64,000 nt of DNA, taken from assembly GCA_963668015.2 (NCBI GenBank), contig CAXXCR010000038.1, positions 1 to 64,000 of the forward strand. The letters are read 5' to 3'. A program made the translations under genes and the position numbers. The notes below the pieces were generated by a model. That model was not told the DNA's origin, did no database searches, and was given only the letters and a program-made list of their open reading frames with translations. Position 1 is the stretch's first letter. Each line of letters starts with the position of its first letter. The stretch comes from Ilyobacter_A sp963668015 (GTDB lineage Bacteria; Fusobacteriota; Fusobacteriia; Fusobacteriales; Fusobacteriaceae). Positions 7,095 to 15,725 of this stretch are shown piece by piece.

Positions 7095-7451
7095 ATGTTT
7101 TTTATAGGACTATTTGGAGTAAATAATAAAGAAAAAGACCTTGGAAGTATAGAGTTTAAGTGTACCGGCTGTTTAAGCAATAGGGCGAGATTAACTCAAA
7201 CGGCCACGAATTTTCACATTTTTTTTATACCTGTATATTCATGGAATAAGAGGTACCTGGCAATATGTGAAAAGTGCGGTAGTACCTATATTATAAAAGA
7301 CTCAAATATAAAGAGTGTTTTGGAAAAGAAAAAGGCGGTATATGAAGATTTGTCAGGTATTGTTTCTGAGAACCGTGTGTGCCCAACGTGTTCATATCCT
7401 CTTTACGGACAGGATTACAAGTACTGCCCAAAATGCGGTAGAAAACTTTAG
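7095..7451 (+). CDS. Zinc-ribbon protein of unknown function
   Basis: 118 aa starting at ATG 7095, with GGGAGGAG 5 nt upstream. It contains four CxxC pairs: CTGC and CEKC in the first half, and CPTC and CPKC near the end (CPKCGRKL). This is the layout of two zinc-ribbon knuckles. Between them is a hydrophobic segment (FHIFFIPVYSWNKRY) typical of short zinc-ribbon family proteins. No catalytic motif is visible. It is 12 nt from miaA and probably co-transcribed with it. Confidence 0.7.
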   Translation: MFFIGLFGVNNKEKDLGSIEFKCTGCLSNRARLTQTATNFHIFFIPVYSWNKRYLAICEKCGSTYIIKDSNIKSVLEKKKAVYEDLSGIVSENRVCPTCSYPLYGQDYKYCPKCGRKL

Positions 7452-7463
7452 GAGGGGTGCCAT

Positions 7464-8363
7464 ATGAAAGGAATTGTAATAGCAGGGCCGACAGGAGTAG
7501 GGAAAACTTCTTTATCCATAAAGCTTGCGAAAAAGCTGGATGCTGTGATAATTTCTGCTGACTCGATGCAGGTGTATAAATATCTTGATATAGGGACAGC
7601 TAAAATAAAAGAAGAAGAGATGAGCGGTGTTACGCACTACCTTATAGACGTGGTGGAGCCGAACCATAAGTACAGCGTAGGTGATTATCAAAAAGAAGTA
7701 GATAAACTTTTGAAGCAGCTTGAAGAGGAGAAAAAGAATGTTCTGCTGGTAGGCGGGACAGGTTTGTATATAGATTCTGTAGTTAATGGATTGGCTGAAT
7801 TGCCTGTTGGAGATCCGAAGATCAGAGAGGAGCTCTATAAACTTTCTGCAGAGGAACTGCATAATAGATTGGCGGAGGTGGACCCTGAAGCTGCCCAAAA
7901 TATACACCCGAACAACAAGATCAGGGTTGCCAGGGCACTGGAAGTATTTATGGTGAGTAAAGAAAAATTTTCAAGCCTTGTTTCCAAAAACTACAAAAAC
8001 AACAACTATTCATTTTATAAGATCGGCTTGGAAAGGGAAAGAAGCCACCTGTACGAAAGAATAAACAGGCGTGTTGACCTAATGTTTGAAGAGGGGCTTT
8101 TAGACGAGGCGAAATGGGTGTACGAGAACTATAAAGACGGGATAGAAAAGATACGTGCCATAGGCTACAAGGAACTGTTTCAGTATTTTGACGGGGAAAT
8201 AAGCCTTGAAGAAGCTAAGAATATCATAAAAAGAGACTCTAGAAGATATGCAAAAAGACAGTTTACATGGTTTAAACGCGATGAGGATATAAAGTGGTTT
8301 AACCTAGACGAAATCACGGAAGATGAAATAGTTTTACAGGTGTTAAATGAAATAAAACAATAA
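7464..8363 (+). CDS. miaA: tRNA dimethylallyltransferase
   Basis: 299 aa, normal for MiaA, which isoprenylates A37 of tRNAs that read codons starting with U. The P-loop GPTGVGKTSLS lies at residues 8-18, followed by DSMQVYKYLDIGTAK (tRNA/DMAPP site), HYLIDVV, VGGTGLYID and the C-terminal KRQFTWFKRD motif. GGAGGGG precedes ATG 7464. Confidence 0.96.
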   Translation: MKGIVIAGPTGVGKTSLSIKLAKKLDAVIISADSMQVYKYLDIGTAKIKEEEMSGVTHYLIDVVEPNHKYSVGDYQKEVDKLLKQLEEEKKNVLLVGGTGLYIDSVVNGLAELPVGDPKIREELYKLSAEELHNRLAEVDPEAAQNIHPNNKIRVARALEVFMVSKEKFSSLVSKNYKNNNYSFYKIGLERERSHLYERINRRVDLMFEEGLLDEAKWVYENYKDGIEKIRAIGYKELFQYFDGEISLEEAKNIIKRDSRRYAKRQFTWFKRDEDIKWFNLDEITEDEIVLQVLNEIKQ

Positions 8364-8364
8364 C

Positions 8365-8393
8365 TTGATAATTTCTTTTTTGTGTGTTAAAAT
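8365..8393 (+). promoter_or_regulatory. Promoter of the lipoprotein/anti-sigma cluster
   Basis: TTGATA at 8365-8370 and TAAAAT at 8388-8393, with a 17-base spacer, end 17 bases before ATG 8411. Confidence 0.6.
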
Positions 8394-8410
8394 TAATCTT
8401 AGGGGGTAGA

Positions 8411-8920
8411 ATGCTGAAAAAAATTTCAATATCAGTATACATTTTACTTATTTGTTTTTCGTGTACTAGATTACCAAAAACACAAGAAAAAACATCTGAA
8501 ATCAATAAAATTTTAGAATTATATGACAACTGGGAACTGGAGGAGGCGGCTGGTATCGCCGAGGACCTTAGCGACATCCCGGAAGTGGATAGACTAAGTA
8601 TTTTAATACAAAAAAGAGTCGAGAAAAAGTCGGAGCTTGAACTCATCCTGCTTGATCTCAAGAAGGCACTTTACACTAGAGACTATGATGAAATCGAAAA
8701 GTATATGTCAAGGAGCATAGCAAACATAATAAAATTTAGAAAACTTAAAAAAATAGATTTTGCTGAATCAGATATATATTTTTCCAGTATAAAATACTAC
8801 AAAAATAGTGCCGATATAGTAATGCTTATTAACTTTTATGAGGATACCAATTATATAGATTTGGAATTTCAGTTGAGAAATAATCAGTGGAAATTGGTAT
8901 CATTCGTTGAGAGAAGGTGA
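8411..8920 (+). CDS. Putative lipoprotein of unknown function
   Basis: 169 aa from ATG 8411, preceded by AGGGGG. Residues 1-19 form a hydrophobic signal ending in LLICFSC, a loose lipobox with candidate lipidated Cys. The mature part is acidic and helical (ELYDNWELEEAAGIAEDLS), followed by a small beta-rich C-terminal domain (YYKNSADIVMLINFY, NQWKLVSFV) reminiscent of SnoaL/NTF2-like folds; that resemblance is weak. It is the first gene of a three-gene unit with an anti-sigma kinase-like and a STAS protein, so it may feed an envelope signal to them (inference). Confidence 0.5.
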   Translation: MLKKISISVYILLICFSCTRLPKTQEKTSEINKILELYDNWELEEAAGIAEDLSDIPEVDRLSILIQKRVEKKSELELILLDLKKALYTRDYDEIEKYMSRSIANIIKFRKLKKIDFAESDIYFSSIKYYKNSADIVMLINFYEDTNYIDLEFQLRNNQWKLVSFVERR

Positions 8921-8926
8921 CAATTT

Positions 8927-9328
8927 TTGGAGAAGTATAGAATTAGTCTTATAGTGCCATCTTCTTTGGAAAATTTAGCTCTGTTAAGGGCTCTTGCAAA
9001 AACATACCTCCAAGCTGAAAATGTCTCGGAAAAAGAGGTGTTTCAGCTGCTTTTGGTTTTAGATGAGCTTGCAACAAACGCAATTGAACATGCCTATGAG
9101 TACAGCAGGGATCAAGAGGTAAAGGTTTCTATGAACGTGCGAGAGGGTGTTGTTTATATCTGTGTAGAAGATTTTGGCTCCGGTTTCAAAAAAGAAGGTT
9201 GCAGTAAAGAAGAAGGCGGAATGGGCCTCGTTATAGTTCGCAACATAGTTGACAGTTTTGAGATTCTGAAAAAAGAACTCGGAACAAAAATAACAGTATC
9301 AAAGGTTTTTAAGGAGGCTGACGAGTAA
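8927..9328 (+). CDS. RsbW/SpoIIAB-like serine kinase, anti-sigma factor type
   Basis: 133 aa starting at TTG 8927, with the GAGAAGGTG overlapping the previous stop as ribosome binding site. It is a GHKL ATPase domain: N box DELATNAIEHAY, G1 box VEDFGSGF, G2 box GGMGLVIVRNIVD. Such HATPase_c_2 proteins bind sigma factors or phosphorylate STAS-domain antagonists. The STAS gene directly downstream is the obvious partner. No sigma factor gene is adjacent, so the output could be another protein. Confidence 0.8.
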   Translation: MEKYRISLIVPSSLENLALLRALAKTYLQAENVSEKEVFQLLLVLDELATNAIEHAYEYSRDQEVKVSMNVREGVVYICVEDFGSGFKKEGCSKEEGGMGLVIVRNIVDSFEILKKELGTKITVSKVFKEADE

Positions 9329-9331
9329 AAA

Positions 9332-9676
9332 ATGATGTCAAATTTCGAAATTTCTGAAAAAGAAGTAAATGAAGTAGTAGTAGTTAAGGTAGTTGGAGAG
9401 TTAGATGCTCTTGTAGCACCTAAACTTAAAGAAAGACTGAACAAATTAATTGAAAATGAAAAGAAGGACTTCATAATTGACTTTAGCGAATTGGTTCATA
9501 TAAACAGTTTGGCTATGGGTATTTTGAGGGGAAAACTTAGAGAAGTAAGAAAAATTGGCGGAGACATCAAATTAATAAATCTCAATGACCACATAAAAAC
9601 TATATTTGAAATGGTGGGACTTGATGAAATATTTGGGATCTACGCTTCGGAGGAAGAAGCACTAGAAAAATTTTAA
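9332..9676 (+). CDS. STAS-domain anti-sigma factor antagonist
   Basis: 114 aa (or 113 from the second ATG at 9335), with AAGGAGG upstream. The fold follows SpoIIAA/RsbV: VVVKVVGELDALVAPKLKERL at the N-terminus, then DFIIDFSELVHINSLAMGIL. The usual DSSGLG phosphorylation loop reads NSLAMG here: the phospho-acceptor Ser (residue 59, equivalent to Ser58 of SpoIIAA) is kept, but the preceding Asp is Asn and the following residues are changed. It likely forms a partner switch with the kinase encoded just upstream. Confidence 0.82.
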   Translation: MMSNFEISEKEVNEVVVVKVVGELDALVAPKLKERLNKLIENEKKDFIIDFSELVHINSLAMGILRGKLREVRKIGGDIKLINLNDHIKTIFEMVGLDEIFGIYASEEEALEKF

Positions 9677-9678
9677 GA

Positions 9679-9722
9679 GTGAGCACTTAAGTAGCTCCTC
9701 ATGCTACTGAGGTATTGCTCGC
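9679..9722 (+). other. Nested hairpin between the STAS gene and rny
   Basis: AGTAGC and GCTACT form an inner stem around TCCTCAT, and GAGCA with TGCTC forms an outer stem. There is no T run, so this is more likely a processing site or mRNA stabiliser than a terminator. Confidence 0.45.
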
Positions 9723-9741
9723 GGAAGAGGGGATAATGGCG

Positions 9742-11307
9742 ATGAATATAGTTATATTGATTTCTTCTTTGATAGTCGCAGCTGGTGTAGTTATAGCAGT
9801 TGTGCTTAAGAAGACAGGTCTGGAAAAAGCAATTGAAGAGCTTAACTCTTTAGAAGATAAAATAAAAAAATCTGAGGAAGAGGCTCAAAAAATACTTGAA
9901 AATGTAGAAAAAGAAGCACTTGCAAGGAAAAAAGAACTTGAAATTAAGGCAAAGGAAAATGCCTATAAATTAAAAGAGGAAGCAGAAAAAGATATAAAAG
10001 CAGCTAAGTCTGAGATCTACAATAAAGAGCAAAGGCTTACTAAAAAAGAGGAAAGTCTTGACGTTAAGCTGGACAGAATCGAAGATCAAAAGAGAAAGCT
10101 TGAGAAAAAAGAGAGAAACCTCGAAGGTAAAGAAAAGTCAATTGATGAGTTAAAAGTCAAGCAGGAAGCTGAGCTTGAAAGAATATCGGGGCTTAGCAAA
10201 CACGATGCAAAAGATATGCTTTTAACAAAATTAAAAAATGAGCTTACGCATGAATCAGCTGTAAAAATAAGAGAGTTTGAAAACAAACTTGATGAAGAAA
10301 AAGAGAGAATTTCTAAGAGAATACTTTCTACAGCTATAAACAAATCTGCCTCAGAGTACGTTGTTGAGTCTACTATATCGGTGGTTCAACTTCCTAACGA
10401 TGAGATGAAGGGTAGAATTATAGGTAGAGAGGGTAGAAATATAAGAGCCATCGAATCAATGACAGGGGTAGATGTAATTATTGACGATACACCTGAAGCA
10501 GTAGTGCTTTCGAGTTTTGATTCTGTTAGAAGAGAAGTGGCTAGAATTGCAATAGAAAAACTTGTAACAGACGGGAGAATACACCCTGCTAAGATAGAGG
10601 AGTCTGTGAACAAGGCTAAAAAAGAGGTTAATAAGGCAATAATAGAAGCTGGAGAACATGCACTGTTAGAGTTAGGGATAACAGGTATGCACCAAGAGGT
10701 AATTAAAACTCTAGGTAAGTTAAGATATAGAACAAGTTACGGACAAAACGTACTTATGCATTCAATAGAGGTTGGAAAACTTGCTTCGACACTTGCGGCT
10801 GAAATAGGCGGAAATGTCACTCTGGCGAAAAGAGCTGGACTTTTACACGATGTAGGTAAGGCGCTTGACCACGATATCGAAGGATCGCATGCCGTAATAG
10901 GTGCGGAATTCTTGAAAAAATTCGGCGAAAAAGATAACGTGATAAACGCAGTAGCGGCACATCACTGTGAAGCTGAATTTGGAAGTGTTGAAGCTGTCTT
11001 AGTTCAGGCATCTGATGCTATATCAGCATCTAGACCTGGTGCGAGAAGAGAGACGCTTTCTACTTATATTAAAAGGCTTGAAAGTCTTGAATCAATTGCA
11101 AACTCATTTGATGGTGTAGAGTCTTCATATGCTATACAAGCAGGAAGAGAAGTAAGAATAATTGTAAACCCTGATGAGATGAATGACGACCAGACAACTA
11201 AAATGTCTAGGGATATAGCAACTAAAGTCGAAGAAACTATGCAGTATCCAGGACAGATTAAAGTAACAGTAATAAGAGAAACAAGGTCAGTTGAATACGC
11301 AAAATAA
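9742..11307 (+). CDS. rny: Ribonuclease Y
   Basis: About 521 aa from ATG 9742; ATG 9736 is in frame too but sits only a few bases from GAAGAGGGG. An N-terminal membrane anchor (MNIVILISSLIVAAGVVIAV) is followed by a long charged coiled coil (residues about 25-200), a KH domain with GRIIGREGRNIRAIE, and an HD domain with HSIEVGKLAS and HDVGKALDHD. RNase Y is a membrane-bound endonuclease that starts mRNA decay. The neighbour downstream is ymdB, the same order as in Bacillus. Confidence 0.95.
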   Translation: MNIVILISSLIVAAGVVIAVVLKKTGLEKAIEELNSLEDKIKKSEEEAQKILENVEKEALARKKELEIKAKENAYKLKEEAEKDIKAAKSEIYNKEQRLTKKEESLDVKLDRIEDQKRKLEKKERNLEGKEKSIDELKVKQEAELERISGLSKHDAKDMLLTKLKNELTHESAVKIREFENKLDEEKERISKRILSTAINKSASEYVVESTISVVQLPNDEMKGRIIGREGRNIRAIESMTGVDVIIDDTPEAVVLSSFDSVRREVARIAIEKLVTDGRIHPAKIEESVNKAKKEVNKAIIEAGEHALLELGITGMHQEVIKTLGKLRYRTSYGQNVLMHSIEVGKLASTLAAEIGGNVTLAKRAGLLHDVGKALDHDIEGSHAVIGAEFLKKFGEKDNVINAVAAHHCEAEFGSVEAVLVQASDAISASRPGARRETLSTYIKRLESLESIANSFDGVESSYAIQAGREVRIIVNPDEMNDDQTTKMSRDIATKVEETMQYPGQIKVTVIRETRSVEYAK

Positions 11308-11313
11308 TAATTG

Positions 11314-11342
11314 TTGGACGACTTTAGGGTCGTCCTTTTTAT
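11314..11342 (+). terminator. Terminator after rny
   Basis: GGACGAC and GTCGTCC flank a TTTAGG loop and are followed by TTTTTATT. Confidence 0.85.
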
Positions 11343-11353
11343 TGCATTAAATG

Positions 11354-11382
11354 TTTTCAAAAGTGGTAAATTATGTTAAAAT
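11354..11382 (+). promoter_or_regulatory. Candidate promoter of ymdB-surE-prmA-cmk
   Basis: TTTTCA at 11354-11359 and TAAAAT at 11377-11382 have a 17-base spacer, about 44 bases before ymdB. Confidence 0.4.
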
Positions 11383-11425
11383 GTAAAGGTTGAATAGGAA
11401 AATTAACAGAGAAAAGAGGATATAG

Positions 11426-12214
11426 ATGAAAGTTTTGATAATAGGAGATGTTGTAGGTAAACCCGGCAGAACCATATTAAGTGAATTTTTGGACAGGAAA
11501 TCAAGCGAGTATGATTTTATAATTGTTAACGGTGAAAACGCAGCAGGCGGATTTGGATTAACCGAGAAAATTGCAAAGACATTTTTTGACATGGGTGTAG
11601 ATATGATAACTACCGGAAACCATGTTTGGGATAAAAGAGAGATGTACGAGTACCTTCAAACAACTGATAAGGTTATAAGGCCTCTGAATTATCCAAAGGG
11701 TGTACCGGGGATAGGGTACACTATGCTTTCAGCAAAAAACGGAAGAAAAGTAGCTGTTGTCAATCTTCTAGGTAGGGTATTTATGCCGCAGGTAGACTGC
11801 CCTTTCACCAGGTTTGACGAGGTCTTGGAAGAGATAAGAAAAGAAACTAAAAATATTATTGTTGACTTCCATGCAGAGGCAAGCTCTGAAAAGATGGCCA
11901 TGGGATGGTATTTGGACGGAAAGGTATCATTGGTTTTTGGAACACACACACACATACAAACTTCCGACAACAGGATACTCAACAAGGGGACTGGATATAT
12001 AACAGATATAGGAATGACAGGTGCCCATGACGGCATAATAGGTATGAAAATCGAGTCTGTGCTTCCTAAATTTTTAACAGGTCTGCCTTCTAGGTTTGAG
12101 GTGTGCGAGGAAAATATAAGACTAAACGGACTGGAGATTGAAGTTGAAGAGAATGGAACTTGCATGAACGTGGAGCGTATAGATATTTCAATGGAAGAAT
12201 TGGATTTTATGTAA
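11426..12214 (+). CDS. ymdB: TIGR00282 metallophosphoesterase (YmdB family)
   Basis: 262 aa, the usual length. The N-terminal MKVLIIGDVVGKPGR, VNGENAAGGFG, TTGNHVWDKRE, VDFHAEASSEK and GTHTHIQT motifs supply the dinuclear metal ligands of the family. YmdB hydrolyses 2',3'-cyclic nucleotides in vitro and affects RNase Y-dependent mRNA levels in Bacillus; position next to rny agrees with that link. It heads a compact unit with surE, prmA, cmk and a deacetylase gene. Confidence 0.92.
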   Translation: MKVLIIGDVVGKPGRTILSEFLDRKSSEYDFIIVNGENAAGGFGLTEKIAKTFFDMGVDMITTGNHVWDKREMYEYLQTTDKVIRPLNYPKGVPGIGYTMLSAKNGRKVAVVNLLGRVFMPQVDCPFTRFDEVLEEIRKETKNIIVDFHAEASSEKMAMGWYLDGKVSLVFGTHTHIQTSDNRILNKGTGYITDIGMTGAHDGIIGMKIESVLPKFLTGLPSRFEVCEENIRLNGLEIEVEENGTCMNVERIDISMEELDFM

Positions 12215-12238
12215 AAATATACTTGAGGGTGAAAATTT

Positions 12239-13000
12239 ATGAATATTTTAGTTTCAAATGACGATGGAATATATGCAAAAGGAATAAAGGTACTCGTAGA
12301 CAGCTTGAAAGAAAACGGGCACACTGTTTATGTTGTGGCACCTCTGGAAGAACAGAGCGGTACCGGGCATGGGGTTACACTTCATACCCCGCTTAGAGTT
12401 ACCGAGGCGTACAGGGAAGATGGTTTTTTTGGTTATTCAATAAACGGAAAACCTGCAGACTGCGTCAAGGTAGCCTGCAACTATATATACAAGGATATCG
12501 AATTTGATTTTTTAATTGCAGGTATAAATAGGGGGGCAAACCTCGGAACCGACCTTTTTTACTCAGGGACTTTTTCGGCAGCTGCAGAAGGGGCTCTTTT
12601 AGGGCTGAGGTCTATAGCTGTATCACTGACCGATCCGAATAATGATCCATATTTTGAAACTGCAGCCAAGTTTATAATAGAGTATCTTGAGAACATAAAA
12701 AATGTTGAATTTCCAAAGGATTCACTTATTAACATAAATGTCCCCAATGTACACTGGGAGGATATAAAGGGGTATAAGTACAGTGTGCAGGGAAATAGGA
12801 GATTTAGAGATAACCTGGTGCAAAGAGTTGATACCCAGGGCAACAATTACTATTGGCTGGGAGGTAAGGCAGAAGAAAACGACACTTGTGAGCTTGCTGA
12901 CTTGAATGTAGTAAAGAATAAGTATATATCGGTTACACCTGTAAGATTGGATTTTACTTGTGGAGAGTTCAAAAAAATACTGGAAAAGAATGGAGAGTAG
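12239..13000 (+). CDS. surE: 5'/3'-nucleotidase SurE
   Basis: 253 aa. The N-terminus MNILVSNDDGIYAKGIKVL holds the metal-binding NDDG motif of SurE. GTGHGVTLHTPLR, INGKPADCVKVA and SGINRGANLGTDLFYSGTVSA-like segments follow (here AGINRGANLGTDLFYSGT). SurE dephosphorylates nucleoside monophosphates under stress. GAGGGTG precedes ATG 12239, and the gene is 24 nt from ymdB and close to prmA. Confidence 0.95.
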   Translation: MNILVSNDDGIYAKGIKVLVDSLKENGHTVYVVAPLEEQSGTGHGVTLHTPLRVTEAYREDGFFGYSINGKPADCVKVACNYIYKDIEFDFLIAGINRGANLGTDLFYSGTFSAAAEGALLGLRSIAVSLTDPNNDPYFETAAKFIIEYLENIKNVEFPKDSLININVPNVHWEDIKGYKYSVQGNRRFRDNLVQRVDTQGNNYYWLGGKAEENDTCELADLNVVKNKYISVTPVRLDFTCGEFKKILEKNGE

Positions 13001-13009
13001 GTGGACTGT

Positions 13010-13936
13010 ATGAAATTAATCGAAGTAAAGGTCATATTTGATGCTGATGATATAAAAAAAGCCCAGGAAGAGATATCTGAACAGTTTTATGAATTTGGAG
13101 TACAGGGGCTGAAAATAGAGGAGCCTATTGAGCAAAATGCTTTGGACTATTACCGTGATGAAAAACAGTTTCTTATAAAAGACTATGCAATTTCTGCGTA
13201 TTTCCCAAATAATATTTATGCAGAAAGAAAAAAACAACTTTTTGTGAACACTTTCCAAGAAAAATTTGGCAGTCGTGAAGACTTGGTGTACACATTAGAT
13301 TTTTATGAATTAGACGACGAAGATTATCAGAATGCATGGAAAAAATACCTGTACCCGGAAAAGGTCAGTGAAAGGTTTGTGGTGAAACCTACTTGGAGAG
13401 AGTATGAGGCTGAATCGGGAGAAATAGTGATAGAATTGGATCCTGGAAGGGCTTTTGGAACGGGTTCACATCCCACAACCTCACTTTGTATGAAGATGAT
13501 GGAAAAGTATGTAGAAGAAGATCAGACATTAATAGATGTAGGTACAGGATCTGGAATACTGATGGTGGCTGCAGAAAAACTGGGAGCAAAAGAGATATGG
13601 GGAGTAGACATAGATGAGATGGCAGTGGAAGTTGCCATGGAAAACCTTGAACTGAATAAAGTGGACATGACAAAGACTAAGGTCTTTGAAGGTGACCTGG
13701 TAAAAGTAGTAGGCGACAAAAAATTCGATGTGCTGGTTGCAAATATTTTAGCAGATGTCATATTAATGCTTTTAGATGATGTGTCTATAGTTGTGAACAG
13801 TGGCGGTTTGGCTATTTTTTCAGGTATAATAGAGGACAAAAAGTGGCTGGTTGAGCACAAGATAAAAGAACTTGGATTTGAAATAATAGAGATAATGCAG
13901 GACGGTGAGTGGTGCTCTTTCACTGTGAGAGTATAG
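13010..13936 (+). CDS. prmA: Ribosomal protein L11 methyltransferase
   Basis: 308 aa from ATG 13010, with AGGTGG 5 nt upstream; GTG 13001 is in frame but lies inside that site. An N-terminal substrate-recognition domain is followed by the SAM-dependent methyltransferase core: LDPGRAFGTGSHPTT, LIDVGTGSGIL (motif I), WGVDIDEMAVEVA and the PrmA motif VANILADVI. PrmA trimethylates L11. Its stop is followed after 30 nt by cmk. Confidence 0.95.
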   Translation: MKLIEVKVIFDADDIKKAQEEISEQFYEFGVQGLKIEEPIEQNALDYYRDEKQFLIKDYAISAYFPNNIYAERKKQLFVNTFQEKFGSREDLVYTLDFYELDDEDYQNAWKKYLYPEKVSERFVVKPTWREYEAESGEIVIELDPGRAFGTGSHPTTSLCMKMMEKYVEEDQTLIDVGTGSGILMVAAEKLGAKEIWGVDIDEMAVEVAMENLELNKVDMTKTKVFEGDLVKVVGDKKFDVLVANILADVILMLLDDVSIVVNSGGLAIFSGIIEDKKWLVEHKIKELGFEIIEIMQDGEWCSFTVRV

Positions 13937-13966
13937 CTGCATAAAGGCAGAAGGAGTTGTTATACG

Positions 13967-14623
13967 TTGAAAAAATTTGTAGTTGCAGTAGACGGACCGG
14001 CAGGAAGCGGTAAGAGTACGGTTTCAAAAATAATAGCCAAAAGATATGGATTTACTTATCTAGACACCGGTGCAATGTATAGGATGATAGCCTTGAAGGT
14101 ATTGAGAGACGGGCTGGATCTGGAAGATATAGAGAAAATAGAAGAGATGCTGTCAAAATCAAAAATCGACATAGACGGAGAAAAGTTTATCCTAGACGGA
14201 AAAGATGTCAGCTCCGAAATAAGAAGCAGGGAAGTAACGGCAGTGGTATCAAAAGTCGCAGCTGTCAAAATCATCAGGGAAAAGCTAGTTGATATGCAAA
14301 GGAGCATAGGATCGGGCAAGAAGGTGATCCTAGATGGAAGGGATATAGGTACCGTGGTTTTTCCGGATGCCGACTTGAAGGTATTTTTAGTTGCTAGCCC
14401 AGACGAAAGAGCAATGAGAAGGGTCAAAGACTATGAGGAAAAGGGGCACAATGCAGAATTTGAAAGCGTGCTAAAAGAGATAAAGAAAAGGGATAAGATC
14501 GACTCTACAAGAAAGGAGAGCCCGCTTAAAAAGGCCAGTGATGCAGTGGAGCTAGACACCAGCGGGATGAGTATAGAAGATGTCTGCGGCGCAATATCGG
14601 AAATGATAGATATTAGAATATAG
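13967..14623 (+). CDS. cmk: Cytidylate kinase
   Basis: 218 aa from TTG 13967, with AAGGAG upstream. The P-loop is GPAGSGKSTVSK near residues 10-21, followed by YLDTGAMYRMIAL (CMP-binding region), LDGRDIGTVVFPDADLKVFL and KKRDKIDSTRKESPL, the cmk nucleoside-monophosphate kinase signature. It makes CDP and dCDP from CMP/dCMP. It sits mid-operon, 10 nt before the deacetylase gene. Confidence 0.95.
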   Translation: MKKFVVAVDGPAGSGKSTVSKIIAKRYGFTYLDTGAMYRMIALKVLRDGLDLEDIEKIEEMLSKSKIDIDGEKFILDGKDVSSEIRSREVTAVVSKVAAVKIIREKLVDMQRSIGSGKKVILDGRDIGTVVFPDADLKVFLVASPDERAMRRVKDYEEKGHNAEFESVLKEIKKRDKIDSTRKESPLKKASDAVELDTSGMSIEDVCGAISEMIDIRI

Positions 14624-14633
14624 GAGAGATACC

Positions 14634-15668
14634 GTGGAGAAGAAAATGAAGCTAGGCATTGCAGTAGGGGCAGTGTTAATATTGATACTGGCAGCTGTGG
14701 GGATCAAGCAGGTATCGGATAAAATAAATAAAAGAAAATATATTGAGAAGCGGGAAAAAGCGAAAAATGAAGAGCTTAGGAGACTAGATGGGGAAATTTT
14801 AAGCTTTTTAGAGGAGACCGGTAGTGAGTATACGAAAAGCGAGGCACCTTTAGAGTACGCAGTTAGCTTAGAAGAGGGATTAAACTTAGAATTAGCTTCA
14901 AAAGTTTTTCATAAGGAAGCTGTAAAAAAAGCAGATGAAGAAGAGATAGTTTTTAAAGCCGAAGACGATAAAGAGGTATTAAAGATAAGTATAAATTATT
15001 TTACACCTATAAAACTGGCGATACTTATAGACGATGTGGGAATGAATACCAAAGTTGCAGAAAATTTTATGGAAACCGGCCTGGAGATAAGTTATGCTGT
15101 GCTGCCTTTTTTACCTAGAAGTAAAGCTGCAAACGAACTACTGAGAGAAAATGGATACGCCACTATTCTACATATGCCAATGGCTGGGTCCAATGACAGG
15201 CTGAATTCAAGAACCCCTGGACTTATAACAACATATATGGGAAAAGAAAAGGTATACAATATGTTTGATGCAGCACTTGAAAATGTGGGCTACGTAGACG
15301 GATTCAACAATCATATGGGATCAAGGTTTACATCAAACAGAGGAAAAATGGAAGAACTGCTGAGTTATGCAACAGAAAAGGAGCTATTTTACATAGACAG
15401 TAAAACAAGCATAAATAATTTAGGTTATGACATAGCCAAGGAATACGGTATAAAAACTTATTACTGTTCGCACTTTTTGGACAACGATAAGGATATTGAA
15501 AAAATAAAAGATGAAATAAGATTTTCTGTAAATCTTGCAAAGAAAAGAGGCAAGGTGCTTGTCATAGGGCACTACCATAAAAATATGGCCCAGGCTCTTA
15601 TGGAAATGAAAGACTATATAGATGAAGAAAATATAAAGCTTGTAAGTGTAAAAGAAGTTTTAGAATAG
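14634..15668 (+). CDS. Divergent polysaccharide deacetylase family protein (YibQ-like)
   Basis: 344 aa from GTG 14634, with TAGGAGAG 4 nt upstream. Residues 8-27 form a membrane anchor, followed by a charged linker. The catalytic-like domain starts at KLAILIDDVGMN, near residue 123, and includes SYAVLPFLPRS, TILHMPM, NNHMGSRFT and VIGHYHKN. This matches the divergent polysaccharide deacetylase (DUF610) family, a NodB-related fold located in the periplasm whose substrate is not established. It ends the ymdB operon. Confidence 0.82.
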   Translation: MEKKMKLGIAVGAVLILILAAVGIKQVSDKINKRKYIEKREKAKNEELRRLDGEILSFLEETGSEYTKSEAPLEYAVSLEEGLNLELASKVFHKEAVKKADEEEIVFKAEDDKEVLKISINYFTPIKLAILIDDVGMNTKVAENFMETGLEISYAVLPFLPRSKAANELLRENGYATILHMPMAGSNDRLNSRTPGLITTYMGKEKVYNMFDAALENVGYVDGFNNHMGSRFTSNRGKMEELLSYATEKELFYIDSKTSINNLGYDIAKEYGIKTYYCSHFLDNDKDIEKIKDEIRFSVNLAKKRGKVLVIGHYHKNMAQALMEMKDYIDEENIKLVSVKEVLE

Positions 15669-15672
15669 TCTA

Positions 15673-15703
15673 AAAATGTCCCGCAAGATCGGGATATTTT
15701 TAT
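15673..15703 (+). terminator. Weak hairpin terminator after the deacetylase gene
   Basis: TCCCG and CGGGA form a short stem with AT-rich extension, followed by TATTTTTATG. The in-frame ATG at 15702 lies in this tail. Confidence 0.55.
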
Positions 15704-15725
15704 GCATAGACAAGGAGGAAGATAC

